Shown here: piece by piece, positions 35,599-46,122 of the stretch
Layout of the letters: each line of letters starts with the position of its first letter
How positions within the stretch are numbered: the first letter of the stretch is position 1
Assembly: GCA_014642895.1 (NCBI GenBank)
Contig: BMJD01000022.1
Coordinates: forward strand, 1 to 64,000
Origin: Lentibacillus populi
GTDB taxonomy: Bacteria > Bacillota > Bacilli > Bacillales > Amphibacillaceae
Length of the DNA stretch: 64,000 nucleotides
Reading direction: 5' to 3'
The notes under the pieces: generated by a model
What the model saw: only the letters and a program-made list of their open reading frames with translations
Told to the model about the DNA's origin: nothing
The model's database searches: none
Translations under genes and position numbers: made by a program

Positions 35599-35617
35599 TT
35601 TTCGATTTATCGGAAAA
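35599..35617. promoter_or_regulatory. Palindromic site upstream of the XRE/cupin gene
   Basis: CGATTTATCG is a perfect CGAT-TT-ATCG palindrome, flanked by TTTT and GAAAA. It lies about ten bases before the start codon, over the ribosome-site region, which suits autoregulation. Confidence 0.4.
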
Positions 35618-35789
35618 ATTACAATATATTATATTTACCCTATCATACCTCTTTTCCAAAAATAATTCAAGCTAGGGAAAGTCCCTCACCACGCTAAAGT
35701 GATAAATTTAATTGGAAGACTGCCCTTCCTTGCTTTCACGCCATGTTCATCATACATATATAAGAATACGAAAAGTATCCTTATATATG

Positions 35790-36015
35790 AAATCCCACCT
35801 ACACGGGTCTGGGGACGGATGGAGCAATACTGGAACAGTGATATTCTTGATTTACAAGAAGAAGTTGTCTTGGGATTTGCGGAAGCATGACCTGGAAGGG
35901 AAAGAATCCTTGCGTAAGGCTTGTAGAGGAAATCTATGAAACAGGTAAAAAAGTGGAAAAGAAGGTTATGGAAGAATACGAGAAAATGATAGATGGAGCA
36001 AATTATCTTCCTTAA
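35790..36015 (+). pseudogene. Transposase remnant, ISAzo13/Rhodopirellula DDE type
   Basis: C-terminal pieces of a transposase in two frames. VWGRMEQYWNSDILDLQEEV is followed, after a one-base shift near 35887, by MTWKGKNPCVRLVEEIYETG then KKVEKKVMEEYE to a stop. EQYWN and MTWKGKNP are typical of that family. No ends or upstream part are recognisable. Confidence 0.6.
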
Positions 36016-36031
36016 GACCGCACAAATTGGA

Positions 36032-36325
36032 CTAACACAGCACATTAAACTGTTGGATTCGATTCAGTGTACTGAAAAAGGCATGTTTATATAACGAACT
36101 ACTGGTTAATTTGAATGTTATGTATCGACCGGATTGAACCATTTTTCCGGCAATTTTTATGAAACGTGTGCGAATCGTTTGGATTTGATTCTTCTTCTGG
36201 TGTTGTGGCATGCAAAGACGCTTTCCTTGTCCAAATGCTGATTGAACCGGGAGATGGTAGGCTCGGAGGTAATGCCCAATAGTCTTGTTATAACGGGTTC
36301 ATTGAAGGTTATAGAGTGTTGTTAT
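36032..36325 (-). pseudogene. Transposase remnant, IS1380-like
   Basis: On the minus strand EPVITRLLGITSEPTISRFN jumps, by internal deletion and frameshift, to RTRFIKIAGKMVQSGRYITF then KLTSSSLYKHAFFSTLNRIQ and a stop. These are the start and end blocks of IS1380-type transposases. It lies back to back with the other transposase scrap. The rest of 35618-36453 shows nothing. Confidence 0.55.
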
Positions 36326-36453
36326 GAATAATTTAGGTACATCCTTGTTTGCAATAAAAACATCCCATTATGAAAATAAGATAATGGATGTTATATGCTG
36401 ACAAAATTGTTAAAACGATGCAAAGGTCATTCCATACAAATGATCACTTGACA

Positions 36454-36494
36454 CAAAAAAAAGATAACCCCGAATCAATGATCGAGGTCATCTT
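36454..36494 (-). terminator. Terminator of the bgl operon
   Basis: On the minus strand a hairpin AAGATGACCTCGA/TCGGGGTTATCTT with one mismatch and one G-T is followed by a run of T (A run 36454-36460). It ends the bglP-bglA-licT transcript 69 bp after licT. Confidence 0.7.
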
Positions 36495-36562
36495 TTAGCT
36501 ACTTAACTTTTTATAACTGTCCACTTTTAGGGTAAGTTCAAAGTAGTAACTGGATTTCTAAA

Positions 36563-37411
36563 TTAATTTAATTGATTATGGGAAATCAATCGGTGAATGT
36601 GAACAGCAAGATAAGTCAGTTCTTCATTGGGAATACTTTTGCCATGCACCTGATTAATATACTCTTTAATTTTAAAAGCTCCATTCATAGCCTCTGGATA
36701 TAAGCTTGCAATTTGCTCAAATAGAATATTATCTTTTTCTTCGAGCATGTTATCTGCAAAGTATCTCTCTACAAAGAATTTAACATGAGTAATAAAGCGG
36801 GAATAATGAATATTTTTCTTATCCATATTAATATTTAACGTGTAACGAACTAAGTTCACAATACTACCTATCATTTTGGCATGCTTTATTCCATCTTTAG
36901 ATTCCTTTTCTACACTTTGCGCATTAATAAGATGGAATGCAATGTTAGCCGCTTCCTCCTTTGGAAGCTCAATATCAAACTTTTTGTTCATTAAGTCAAC
37001 AGCGTATGTCCCAACCTCGAATTCATCCGGATAATAACTTTTAATTTCCCAATACACCCTGTTTGTAATATTAATATTCTTTTTAAATCTTTCGACGGCA
37101 AAGCTTAAATGATCCATTAAGGTAAAAAAGATACCCGAATTCAGCTTAGCATGAAGTTTCTTTTCAGCATGGCTGACAATTTGTTGTGTTATTTCTATAT
37201 ATACCGAAGGAATAGAATCCAACAAACTAAGAAATTCCTTCGCTTTAATATTATCTACGGGCATAAACATTTGGTCTGCTTGATGTTCTTGTATTGTATT
37301 TCCAGGTTTTTGACCAAAACCAATCCCTTTACCAAAAAGAATGAATTCATGTTTATTGTCATCCTCTACTAATACTACGCTTGTATTAAGGACTTTTTTT
37401 ATTTTAATCAT
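36563..37411 (-). CDS. licT: BglG/LicT-family transcriptional antiterminator
   Basis: RNA-binding antiterminator of 282 aa. The CAT domain (residues 1-55, KIKKVLNTSVVLVEDDNKHEFILFG) binds the RNA target upstream of bglP. Two PTS regulation domains follow, with phosphorylatable His in MDHLSF and AFHLINAQ (PRD1) and FITHVKFF and LAVHIHRLI (PRD2). An upstream GTG frame is discounted since AAGG lies just before the ATG at 37411. It is the last gene of its own target operon, giving positive feedback when beta-glucosides are present. Confidence 0.93.
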   Translation of the reverse strand: MIKIKKVLNTSVVLVEDDNKHEFILFGKGIGFGQKPGNTIQEHQADQMFMPVDNIKAKEFLSLLDSIPSVYIEITQQIVSHAEKKLHAKLNSGIFFTLMDHLSFAVERFKKNINITNRVYWEIKSYYPDEFEVGTYAVDLMNKKFDIELPKEEAANIAFHLINAQSVEKESKDGIKHAKMIGSIVNLVRYTLNINMDKKNIHYSRFITHVKFFVERYFADNMLEEKDNILFEQIASLYPEAMNGAFKIKEYINQVHGKSIPNEELTYLAVHIHRLISHNQLN

Positions 37412-37445
37412 ACTGATCACCTTTCTATCGAAGGGAAGAGTTATA

Positions 37446-38912
<1,467 letters not shown>

Positions 38913-40766
38913 TTATTCTCCTAACTCAGTTACGACCATCAGTGTATCCTCGTTGTCTACATGCTCTTTTTGATTCGTAACCTTTATGTGATATTTGTCT
39001 TTATTTGTTACAACTCCAACAGTTACAGGGTCAAAGCCTTCTTCCACAATCTTCTTGACATCAAACTTTAACAATAGATCGCCAGCCTTTACCTCATCCC
39101 CAACCTTTACTTGTGGTTCAAAATATTTTCCACCTAGTTGAACAGTATCAAGGCCCACATGGAACAATACCTCGGCTCCATTTTTCGTTTCCATTCCTAG
39201 AGCATGATTCGTATCAAAAACCATTTTAATGGTTCCATCAACAGGTGCATATAGTTCTCCTTTGGATGGAATAACAGCAATTCCATCTCCCATTACTTTG
39301 GTAGAAAATACATCATCTTTCACTTCAGATAATGGAATCACTTGCCCAACAACAGGACTTTTGAATTCCTTGTCAGTATCTATCGAATTCATAAATGCTT
39401 CTTGTTCCTTATCTTCCTTTTTTTCTTTAACTAAAATAAATGCAGCAATAAATGAAACGATAAAGGAAATTACTAACCCGATGATGGCATAGATAATATT
39501 TCTTGGTAGCTCTTCAGAAATGAACATAGACATACTTGCCAACCCAGGACCGACTATAACAAACGCTTCTAGCCCAATAATACCTACAAAAGTACCTCCG
39601 ACAAACGCTCCAATTACAACACTTGTCAAAACTTTTTTATTTTGTAGTGTGACACCATATAATGCAGGTTCCGTAATCCCAAACAGAGCGGATATACCTG
39701 CTGAAATTGCGGTAGATTTCAAAAATTTATCCTTCGTACGAATCGCTACCGCAAAACACGCGCCACTTTCAGCTATATTGTGCGCAAGTGAAGCTGGTAA
39801 ATAAAGAATTTCCTTCCCAGTTGCTGAATAGGATGATAAAGCATATGGAATCATGGCTTTATGCATTCCAGTTGCGACCATAAACGGAAGTACCGCTGCT
39901 AATATGGCTACTGCTATCCAGCCCACACTATCGAACACAGCTAAAATGACTTTAGCGAAACCTTCCCCAAGTGTATAACCAAATGGTCCCAACAATAGTA
40001 AAGAGATAGGAACTGTTATAACTAATGCCATCATTGGGACAAAGAAAATCCGAATCGCTTTTGGTGAAATCTTCGTAAAGAATTTTTCTAGTTGTGAATA
40101 TAAAAGAACGGTGAGTATAGCTGGGAACACCTGATACGCATATTCTATATTTTGAAGACCAAACCCAAACAATTTAGCTCCTTCACTAAGCATGTCTACC
40201 ATCTTTGGAAGTAGTAGAGCACTTACTGCAGAAAGCGCGACCAATGAATTTACTTTTAGTTTATTAGCAGTAGTAACCGCAACTAATAATGGAAGAAAGA
40301 ATAGCGGTGCATCCCCGATTAAGTTTAAAATTTGATAAGTTTGACCTTCTTTATCAATCAACCCTATTACAGAAAGAAGTAATAAGAGTGACTTTAATAC
40401 CCCACCTCCAGCAATAGCTGGAACTAATGGTTGAAATACCCCGACTAAAAAATCTAGTAATATGCTACCAATTTTTTGCTTTTGCTTCGGTTTATTAGAA
40501 GGTCCTTCACTTCCTGCTGGGGGATCGCCCATTAATTTCTTTACTTCATCATAAACTTCTACAACTTCATTTCCTATTACTACTTGGCACTGAGCCTGCA
40601 TTTTGACTGCTAAAACTCCGGGAACCTTTTGTAGCTTCTCAACATCGGCTTTGCTATTATCGATTAAGGAAAATCTTAATCTTGTAGAACAATGCTCAAA
40701 ATACGAAACATTTTCTTTGCCACCGACATATTTGAGAACTTCTATAGCGACGTGTTTGTATTCCAT
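38913..40766 (-). CDS. bglP: PTS beta-glucoside transporter, EIIBCA
   Basis: Membrane permease of 617 aa that imports and phosphorylates beta-glucosides. Domains in order are EIIB with phospho-Cys in FEHCSTRLRF (about residue 26), EIIC with about ten helices (about 100-450), and EIIA at the end with phospho-His in EVLFHVGLDTVQLGG. Two earlier in-frame starts exist, but AAAGGAG and a 7-base gap mark ATG 40766 (MEYKHVAIEV). First gene of the operon, expressed through antitermination. Confidence 0.93.
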   Translation of the reverse strand: MEYKHVAIEVLKYVGGKENVSYFEHCSTRLRFSLIDNSKADVEKLQKVPGVLAVKMQAQCQVVIGNEVVEVYDEVKKLMGDPPAGSEGPSNKPKQKQKIGSILLDFLVGVFQPLVPAIAGGGVLKSLLLLLSVIGLIDKEGQTYQILNLIGDAPLFFLPLLVAVTTANKLKVNSLVALSAVSALLLPKMVDMLSEGAKLFGFGLQNIEYAYQVFPAILTVLLYSQLEKFFTKISPKAIRIFFVPMMALVITVPISLLLLGPFGYTLGEGFAKVILAVFDSVGWIAVAILAAVLPFMVATGMHKAMIPYALSSYSATGKEILYLPASLAHNIAESGACFAVAIRTKDKFLKSTAISAGISALFGITEPALYGVTLQNKKVLTSVVIGAFVGGTFVGIIGLEAFVIVGPGLASMSMFISEELPRNIIYAIIGLVISFIVSFIAAFILVKEKKEDKEQEAFMNSIDTDKEFKSPVVGQVIPLSEVKDDVFSTKVMGDGIAVIPSKGELYAPVDGTIKMVFDTNHALGMETKNGAEVLFHVGLDTVQLGGKYFEPQVKVGDEVKAGDLLLKFDVKKIVEEGFDPVTVGVVTNKDKYHIKVTNQKEHVDNEDTLMVVTELGE

Positions 40767-40823
40767 GTCCATTCTCCTTTTCATCTCACACAATTGACAA
40801 AGGTAATTAGGTCAATAAAAAAA

Positions 40824-40890
40824 GGATCTAAAACGACAAACATTAAACATTTGTCGTCTAGATCCTGCCTGCATTACCAGTCACATGTCT
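40824..40890 (-). promoter_or_regulatory. LicT target (RAT) overlapping a leader terminator
   Basis: On the minus strand TGTGACTGGTAATGCAGGCA (40866-40885) resembles the LicT/BglG RNA antiterminator. It runs into the 5' arm GGATC of a terminator (40824-40865) whose arms GGATCTAGACGACAAATG and GTTTGTCGTTTTAGATCC flank a short loop, then a T7 run (40817-40823). Binding by LicT would block the terminator and allow bglP expression. Confidence 0.85.
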
Positions 40891-40914
40891 ATTTTTATTA
40901 TTTGATTTGATTTA

Positions 40915-40945
40915 ATTATATAACACAGTTTTGAAAGCGTCAACA
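40915..40945 (-). promoter_or_regulatory. bgl promoter with CcpA-type cre site
   Basis: On the minus strand, -35 TTGACG (40938-40943), 17-bp spacer, -10 TATAAT (40915-40920). TGAAAGCGTCAACA at 40932-40945 fits the cre consensus at 13 of 14 positions and covers the -35, so glucose repression through CcpA is expected. The rest of the gap to 41183 holds no recognised signal. Confidence 0.8.
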
Positions 40946-41183
40946 CCTTTTGGGATTGAACTTTTGCGATGTCCTTATTTTTTCGTTGAATCACACTATT
41001 TTCTGATACTAAACACTATATTATTTAATTTGTCAAGTTCGGACTACTTTCTCGCCACAGCGCAAAATAATCCATTTGCATCTTAATCATAACTCTCGAA
41101 TTTTTTCTTCTCTAACTAATCGTTTTTCTCCCCTAATACACTAATATTATAGCCTTCGGAAATCATTATTGCCAAACACTAAT

Positions 41184-41825
41184 TTATTTCTTGCCACCCC
41201 TCTTATACACCGAGTTCTCTACAAAATCTTGTGCCGTTTCCTCCGATAATACACTTAACGGTATACTCGATGCTTTTGATAAAACCACCATCTTACATGC
41301 CAATTCCAATGTTTCAATTCTCATCTTTGCCTCCTCAAAACTATCATCAAAAACAATAACTCCATGGTTTTTCAAAAAAATCACATTAGCTTCTTCACCT
41401 GCTCTAGCCACACCTTTTCCTAATTCCGTACTACCCGGGTGAAAATAGTCGACATAACTAATAGCTTGCAGGTAATACATGGACTCTATAAATAACTTCG
41501 AATCAATTTTTTGTTCTGAACATGCGATAAGAGTTGACCAAAAGGGCGATGCATGTATAATTACATTTGCATCGGATCTGCTCAAGTATATGGATCGATG
41601 CATCGGAATTTCTTTTGAAGGCCATTTTGTTCCTTCCCATTTTTGCGAATCTATATTTACACGAACAAAATCATCTTCAGTTAAATCACCCATATTCGTT
41701 CCTGAACCAGTCATAATCATGCTGTCTTCAGAATAGCGGGCACTCATATTTCCAGAATTGCCCCATGCTAACCTCCTTTGCTGCAAATAATTCCCCGTAT
41801 CAATTAACTTTGATATTAAATTCAT
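41184..41825 (-). CDS. otnC: Class II aldolase, 3-oxo-tetronate 4-phosphate decarboxylase (OtnC-like)
   Basis: Protein of 213 aa of the class II aldolase/adducin fold. Metal-binding His lie in MHRSIY, IIHASPFWS and LKNHGVIVF. Next to an OtnK-type kinase it is most likely OtnC, which decarboxylates 3-oxo-tetronate 4-phosphate to dihydroxyacetone phosphate. A frame start at 41843 has almost no ribosome site, while GGAAGGG precedes ATG 41825 (MNLISKLID). Last gene of the TRAP operon. A fuculose-phosphate aldolase role cannot be excluded. Confidence 0.82.
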   Translation of the reverse strand: MNLISKLIDTGNYLQQRRLAWGNSGNMSARYSEDSMIMTGSGTNMGDLTEDDFVRVNIDSQKWEGTKWPSKEIPMHRSIYLSRSDANVIIHASPFWSTLIACSEQKIDSKLFIESMYYLQAISYVDYFHPGSTELGKGVARAGEEANVIFLKNHGVIVFDDSFEEAKMRIETLELACKMVVLSKASSIPLSVLSEETAQDFVENSVYKRGGKK

Positions 41826-41844
41826 TTCTTTATTCCCTTCCATC

Positions 41845-43233
41845 TTAATTTATAATTTTTTCTTCGCTTCCCTGATGAACTTTTGAAAAATAATCAACTT
41901 GACCTAACTGTCCCCCTTTTAATGCTATCTCCAATCCATTAAACCTTTTATTATTGGAGTAACTTCTACAAAGTGGCGCACCTGGTGCCATACGAGCGAT
42001 CATTTCTAATGCATAAATACCCATTTCTAATGTTGAATAGCTAGAAGTGTCACCTCCAGCAATAGTTATACGTTTTAATGAAGTTCTTTCTACAGTTTCC
42101 TTAATTAGTCTTCCGAGTTTTTCCCCAAGTAATTGGCCACTTTTTGAAGTTTCCTCTCCGATTGAAGTTAAGTATTCCCTAGTTTCAGCAATGGAAGAAT
42201 CTTCGGGGCCAAGTGCGGAATAAATGATTAAATTCTTACCCTCGTTTATTGTATTGACAACATTTTTCACAAGTTTATTTAAATAATCTATGGACACCTC
42301 AGTATTGATTAATTTAACCGGTGAAATTTTCAAACCAGCAAATCCATTTTTTAAACCGTGTTTAATTTGCTCAGATGTAATTGGTGAACAGCTACCCGAA
42401 ACCACTAATACCTGTTCTTTTTTGATTGATTCCTCATTGGGATGCCTTTCCTTCACCTTTTCATGAACATTCCAATAATTTGAGAGTGCATATTCCACTC
42501 CGGAAGAACCTATGACAAATAAATTATCCTTTCTTGATTCCTCACATATTAAACTCCCGATTTTTGTTAAATGATGATCGGTTAATACATCGAACATAAT
42601 CCCCGATGGCTTTTCCTCTTCAATTATTTCATTTATTGACGATCTGATTTCTGCAGCGCTTTCATTCAATGAGTTAACGTTTATTAAAGATAAGTGTTTG
42701 GTTGTTTGTTTGTTCAAGTGTTTTAATAAATCAGCTTCTTGCATTGGCGTAATCGGATGCCTGGACATAACAGGATGTTCATCTAGACGGAAAATTTTAT
42801 TCTCTACCTTTGCAAAATGGTTACCAAATACTGTATAACGGTTTAAAGGAGGGGCTCCCGCAATGATTGGAACATAAGGTTGAGCATTGTTTATTTCCAG
42901 AATCATCTCCAGCACTTTCCCGATACTTCCTACCTCTGGTGCGGAATCAAAGGTAGAGCATATCTTATAGTGATTTACAGGAGTTCCAAGCTCTTTTATT
43001 TTTTCCAATATTGGCTTTAACTCCATTTCCATTTGCTCAGGATTCATTGTTCGACTAACCCCTGCCACCCCTATGCATTGCACTTCAGGAAATCTTTCAT
43101 CAAGCATCTTTTTAGTGGGTGGCTCTAAAAATAAAACAGTTTTAAAACCACTATTTGTTAATGCTTCCATCGCATCAGTTGATCCAGTAAAGTCATCCCC
43201 ATAAAAACTTAATAGTCTTCCTTTTGGCTTCAT
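41845..43233 (-). CDS. otnK: Four-carbon acid sugar kinase, 3-oxo-tetronate 4-kinase (OtnK-like, DUF1537)
   Basis: Protein of 462 aa of the DUF1537 family. The N-terminal YGDDFTGSTDAMEAL is the signature. The C-terminal ATP part includes AGGDTSSYSTLEMGIYALEM and a nucleotide-binding end. It phosphorylates a C4 keto acid so that OtnC can decarboxylate it. DtnK and LdtK are relatives with other substrates. It lies two bases upstream of the class II aldolase stretch and downstream of the TRAP genes. Confidence 0.85.
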   Translation of the reverse strand: MKPKGRLLSFYGDDFTGSTDAMEALTNSGFKTVLFLEPPTKKMLDERFPEVQCIGVAGVSRTMNPEQMEMELKPILEKIKELGTPVNHYKICSTFDSAPEVGSIGKVLEMILEINNAQPYVPIIAGAPPLNRYTVFGNHFAKVENKIFRLDEHPVMSRHPITPMQEADLLKHLNKQTTKHLSLINVNSLNESAAEIRSSINEIIEEEKPSGIMFDVLTDHHLTKIGSLICEESRKDNLFVIGSSGVEYALSNYWNVHEKVKERHPNEESIKKEQVLVVSGSCSPITSEQIKHGLKNGFAGLKISPVKLINTEVSIDYLNKLVKNVVNTINEGKNLIIYSALGPEDSSIAETREYLTSIGEETSKSGQLLGEKLGRLIKETVERTSLKRITIAGGDTSSYSTLEMGIYALEMIARMAPGAPLCRSYSNNKRFNGLEIALKGGQLGQVDYFSKVHQGSEEKIIN

Positions 43234-43270
43234 AAACTTCTCTCTCCTTTTGGAGTGTGATATATATTCT

Positions 43271-43801
43271 TTATATTGAAGACACTTTATTTTTAGTTAC
43301 ATTAATATCTTCTTTATCATGTAGCCTTTTTGAAGTATGCAAAATATGATCAATAGCATGCACCAACATGATTAATCCCGAAACCGGAATAACAGAATAA
43401 ACATACCCCATTGAAATCCCTGACTGTAGACTAATCGTATCCAGATTAAATACAGCTAATTCTGTTCCATAATATATAAACAATGCGAACAAAATTAGTG
43501 CTATAACATCTTGTAACACACTAAAATAAATGGCCGCTTGACCTTTTAATTTGTTTACGATAAAATCCATTCCCATATGCTCTTTTCTTTTATAGGCAAT
43601 AGCTGAGCCAAAGAAAGTGAGCCATACCAGTGTAAATCTTGATATTTCCTCTAATGACTCAAATGAGGAATTAAAAAAGTTTCTTCCAAAGATCATAATG
43701 ACAAGGCTGACCGTCATAATCACTGTAATAAGAATCAATAGTAGTACGGAAAGTTTATCTAGGCTTTTACTAATTCTTGAAATGACCATAATTATTTTCA
43801 C
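43271..43801 (-). CDS. dctQ: TRAP transporter small membrane subunit
   Basis: Protein of 176 aa with four helices, DctQ family. LLILITVIMTVSLVIMIFGRNF, then SFESLEEISRFTLVWLTFFG and AIAYKRKEHMGMDFIV are the usual blocks. It joins DctM to form the sodium-driven part of a binding-protein-dependent sugar-acid importer. The start may be GTG 43801 (AAAGGA five bases upstream) or ATG 43789. It follows dctM by nine bases. Confidence 0.85.
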   Translation of the reverse strand: MKIIMVISRISKSLDKLSVLLLILITVIMTVSLVIMIFGRNFFNSSFESLEEISRFTLVWLTFFGSAIAYKRKEHMGMDFIVNKLKGQAAIYFSVLQDVIALILFALFIYYGTELAVFNLDTISLQSGISMGYVYSVIPVSGLIMLVHAIDHILHTSKRLHDKEDINVTKNKVSSI

Positions 43802-43810
43802 CTCAATCCT

Positions 43811-45094
43811 TTATGAATTCACTAAGTTTGGAATTAATGTAATAATCTGCGGGAATATCACCATTAAAATGATACATAACAACAAAACTAAAACAAAGGG
43901 AACCAAATCTCGCATTAAATCATCAAATCTTAGGTTTGCAATACCCGCTGCAACGTAAGTACATAATCCAACAGGAGGAGTCAACAACCCTATTCCTAAT
44001 GTGGCAATAAGAATTACACTAGCATGAATAGGATCTAGTCCCGTTGTAACGATAACCGGTGCTATAACAGGAACAGTCATTATAATCGCTGCATTAGCAT
44101 CTAAAAACATACCTAAGAAGAGAAATAATATAATAAACATTAACATTAATAGAAAAGGTGACAGATTCATATCAATTACAAAGCTGGCTAAATTACTTGG
44201 AACATCATTTATGGTTAACAGATAAGAAAATGCTGCAGCACTAATGATAATAAGCATTACAGTCGCAGTCATTTTACCGGAATTAAGAATAATTTCTTTC
44301 AAATGCTTTATCTTCAATTCCTTATAAATGAAAAACCCGAGAAACATAGAATAAAGCATTGCTAATACAGCTGCTTCAGTAGGTGTTGCAAAGCCTGTAA
44401 TAATACCTACAATAATTATTACAGGTGTTACCAAAGCCAAGATGCCATCCTTGCCTTTTACGAAAACATTTTTAAATGAAAATGGAATAGAGGATTTGTA
44501 CCCCCTTTTTACTGAAATAACTGTAGATGTCACCAATAGAGCAACACCAACTAAAATCCCAGCCCCTACTCCCGCTAAAAATAAATCTGCCACAGAAAGT
44601 CCTGCAGTAAATCCCCATAAAATCATTGGTATACTCGGGGGTATAATAATACCAATAGGAGAAGATGCTGCTGTTATGGCTGCTGAATATTTGGAACTGT
44701 ATCCCTGCCTAACCATGGCGGGCACCAAAATAGTCCCCGTCGCAGAAGTGTCCGCAACAGCAGAGCCGGAAACACCTCCAAAAAACATACTGGCGACAAC
44801 GTTTGTTGCGGAAAGCCCACCAGGTAAAAATCCAACCATTGCATCTGCAAAATCGACTAACCGTCTTGTCACTCCCCCTTTTTCCATTATATTTCCAGCT
44901 AAAATGAAGAAAGGTATAGCTAAGAGAAGCCAAGAGTTAGCTCCTGAAAACATCTTAGAGAATATAGGAGTAAGTGTCCCCGGATCAATAACGAGTAAAG
45001 ATAATATAGAAGCACCCGCCAGTCCAAATGCGACGGGTACACCAACCAGTAAAAATATAAGGAACGATAGGAATAAAACTAAAGCAGAAGTCAT
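43811..45094 (-). CDS. dctM: TRAP transporter large membrane subunit
   Basis: Protein of 427 aa with twelve or more helices, DctM/SiaM family. PVAFGLAGASIL, IPFFILAGNIMEKGGVTRRLVDFADAMVGFLPGG, and GVSGSAVADTSATGTILVPAMVRQGY are diagnostic. Its ATG overlaps the stop of the dehydrogenase gene by four bases. It imports, with sodium, the ligand captured by DctP. Confidence 0.92.
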   Translation of the reverse strand: MTSALVLFLSFLIFLLVGVPVAFGLAGASILSLLVIDPGTLTPIFSKMFSGANSWLLLAIPFFILAGNIMEKGGVTRRLVDFADAMVGFLPGGLSATNVVASMFFGGVSGSAVADTSATGTILVPAMVRQGYSSKYSAAITAASSPIGIIIPPSIPMILWGFTAGLSVADLFLAGVGAGILVGVALLVTSTVISVKRGYKSSIPFSFKNVFVKGKDGILALVTPVIIIVGIITGFATPTEAAVLAMLYSMFLGFFIYKELKIKHLKEIILNSGKMTATVMLIIISAAAFSYLLTINDVPSNLASFVIDMNLSPFLLMLMFIILFLFLGMFLDANAAIIMTVPVIAPVIVTTGLDPIHASVILIATLGIGLLTPPVGLCTYVAAGIANLRFDDLMRDLVPFVLVLLLCIILMVIFPQIITLIPNLVNS

Positions 45095-46011
45095 TTTGGG
45101 ATCACCTTTTTTCTTTTGGAAACTTCAATTCCCGCTAGCTCTTCATACAGCGTGATAATTGCTGAATTATCTTTTTGGCCATTACCTTTGGTCTGCAATG
45201 TTTTGAACAATTCATGTATAAGTGAAGTTGCATATAAAGGCACATGGAGCTCCTTGCCCACTTCCAAAGCTAATGTAATGTCTTTTGTATGAAGATCTAT
45301 GGTAAACCCTGGCTCAAAATTTCTATCTAAAATAACTGGCATCCTATCTTCCAAGGCCCAACATCTACCTGATCCATTCAAGATGACATCACGCATGATT
45401 TCCGGATCTACCCCACCTTTAACCCCTAAGGTAAATCCTTCTGACATACTGACAAGATTTACTGCTGACATCAGTTGATTAACAATTTTAACCGTCTGAC
45501 CCGATCCCGTTTCCCCACAGTGAATAATTTTTTCACCCATAATTTTGAGTAACCCCAATGCCTCATCAAAAATTTCTTTTTTCGCCCCTACCATAAATGT
45601 TAACGAACCATTAACTGCACCAATTTGCCCACCACTTACAGGAGCATCCATAAAATCAATTTCCCTTTTATCTAGTTCATTTCCAATTTCTTTCGTAACC
45701 GTGGAAGAAATACTGCTCATATCAATAATTAAAGAGCCTTGGTCTAAAGCTCCTCCTAATCCGCCCTTTCCAAGAATTGTTTCCTTTACATGGGGGCTAT
45801 TCGGTAACATTAAAAGTACAATATCAACTTGTTTGGCCAGATCTTCCTTTGAGGAAGCTACGATAACATTTTCTTGAAACGGAAGCTTTGCCGCCTGCTC
45901 TATATTAATATCAAACACTACTAACCTTTTACCTGCTTTAAGCAAATTGCTAGCCATAGGAAAGCCCATTACTCCTAAACCGATAAAACCAATTGTATTT
46001 TCATTTCTCAT
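45091..46011 (-). CDS. ltnD: Beta-hydroxyacid dehydrogenase, L-threonate dehydrogenase-like
   Basis: Protein of 306 aa. The N-terminal Rossmann motif is GFIGLGVMGFPMASNL, the substrate motif DAPVSGGQIGAVNGSL, and the catalytic Lys is in GSGQTVKIVNQ. These are the 3-hydroxyisobutyrate dehydrogenase family features. Beside OtnK and OtnC it best fits LtnD, oxidising L-threonate at C2. A tartronate-semialdehyde reductase would look similar. It follows the PPC-domain gene after a gap containing an 18-bp inverted repeat. Confidence 0.85.
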   Translation of the reverse strand: MRNENTIGFIGLGVMGFPMASNLLKAGKRLVVFDINIEQAAKLPFQENVIVASSKEDLAKQVDIVLLMLPNSPHVKETILGKGGLGGALDQGSLIIDMSSISSTVTKEIGNELDKREIDFMDAPVSGGQIGAVNGSLTFMVGAKKEIFDEALGLLKIMGEKIIHCGETGSGQTVKIVNQLMSAVNLVSMSEGFTLGVKGGVDPEIMRDVILNGSGRCWALEDRMPVILDRNFEPGFTIDLHTKDITLALEVGKELHVPLYATSLIHELFKTLQTKGNGQKDNSAIITLYEELAGIEVSKRKKVIPK

Positions 46012-46038
46012 AACGTATAATCTCCTTATAGTGTCATT

Positions 46039-46095
46039 TACCTAGCCATCTGAACACTATTGTCGGATATAGTCTTTTGTTCAGATGGCTAGGTA
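46039..46095. repeat. Perfect 18-bp inverted repeat inside the TRAP operon
   Basis: TACCTAGCCATCTGAACA (46039-46056) and TGTTCAGATGGCTAGGTA (46078-46095) are exactly complementary, with a 21-nt loop. No T-tract follows on the minus strand. It may stabilise or process the mRNA between the PPC and dehydrogenase genes, or be a small repeat element. Confidence 0.8.
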
Positions 46096-46122
46096 TTTTA
46101 TCAAATTACTTTCTTAACTCCA

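Noticed and set aside
44442-45155. 237-codon plus-strand ORF opposite dctM
   Set aside because: Antisense shadow of a well-supported membrane protein gene; composition rich in Pro/Ala from reversed membrane codons.
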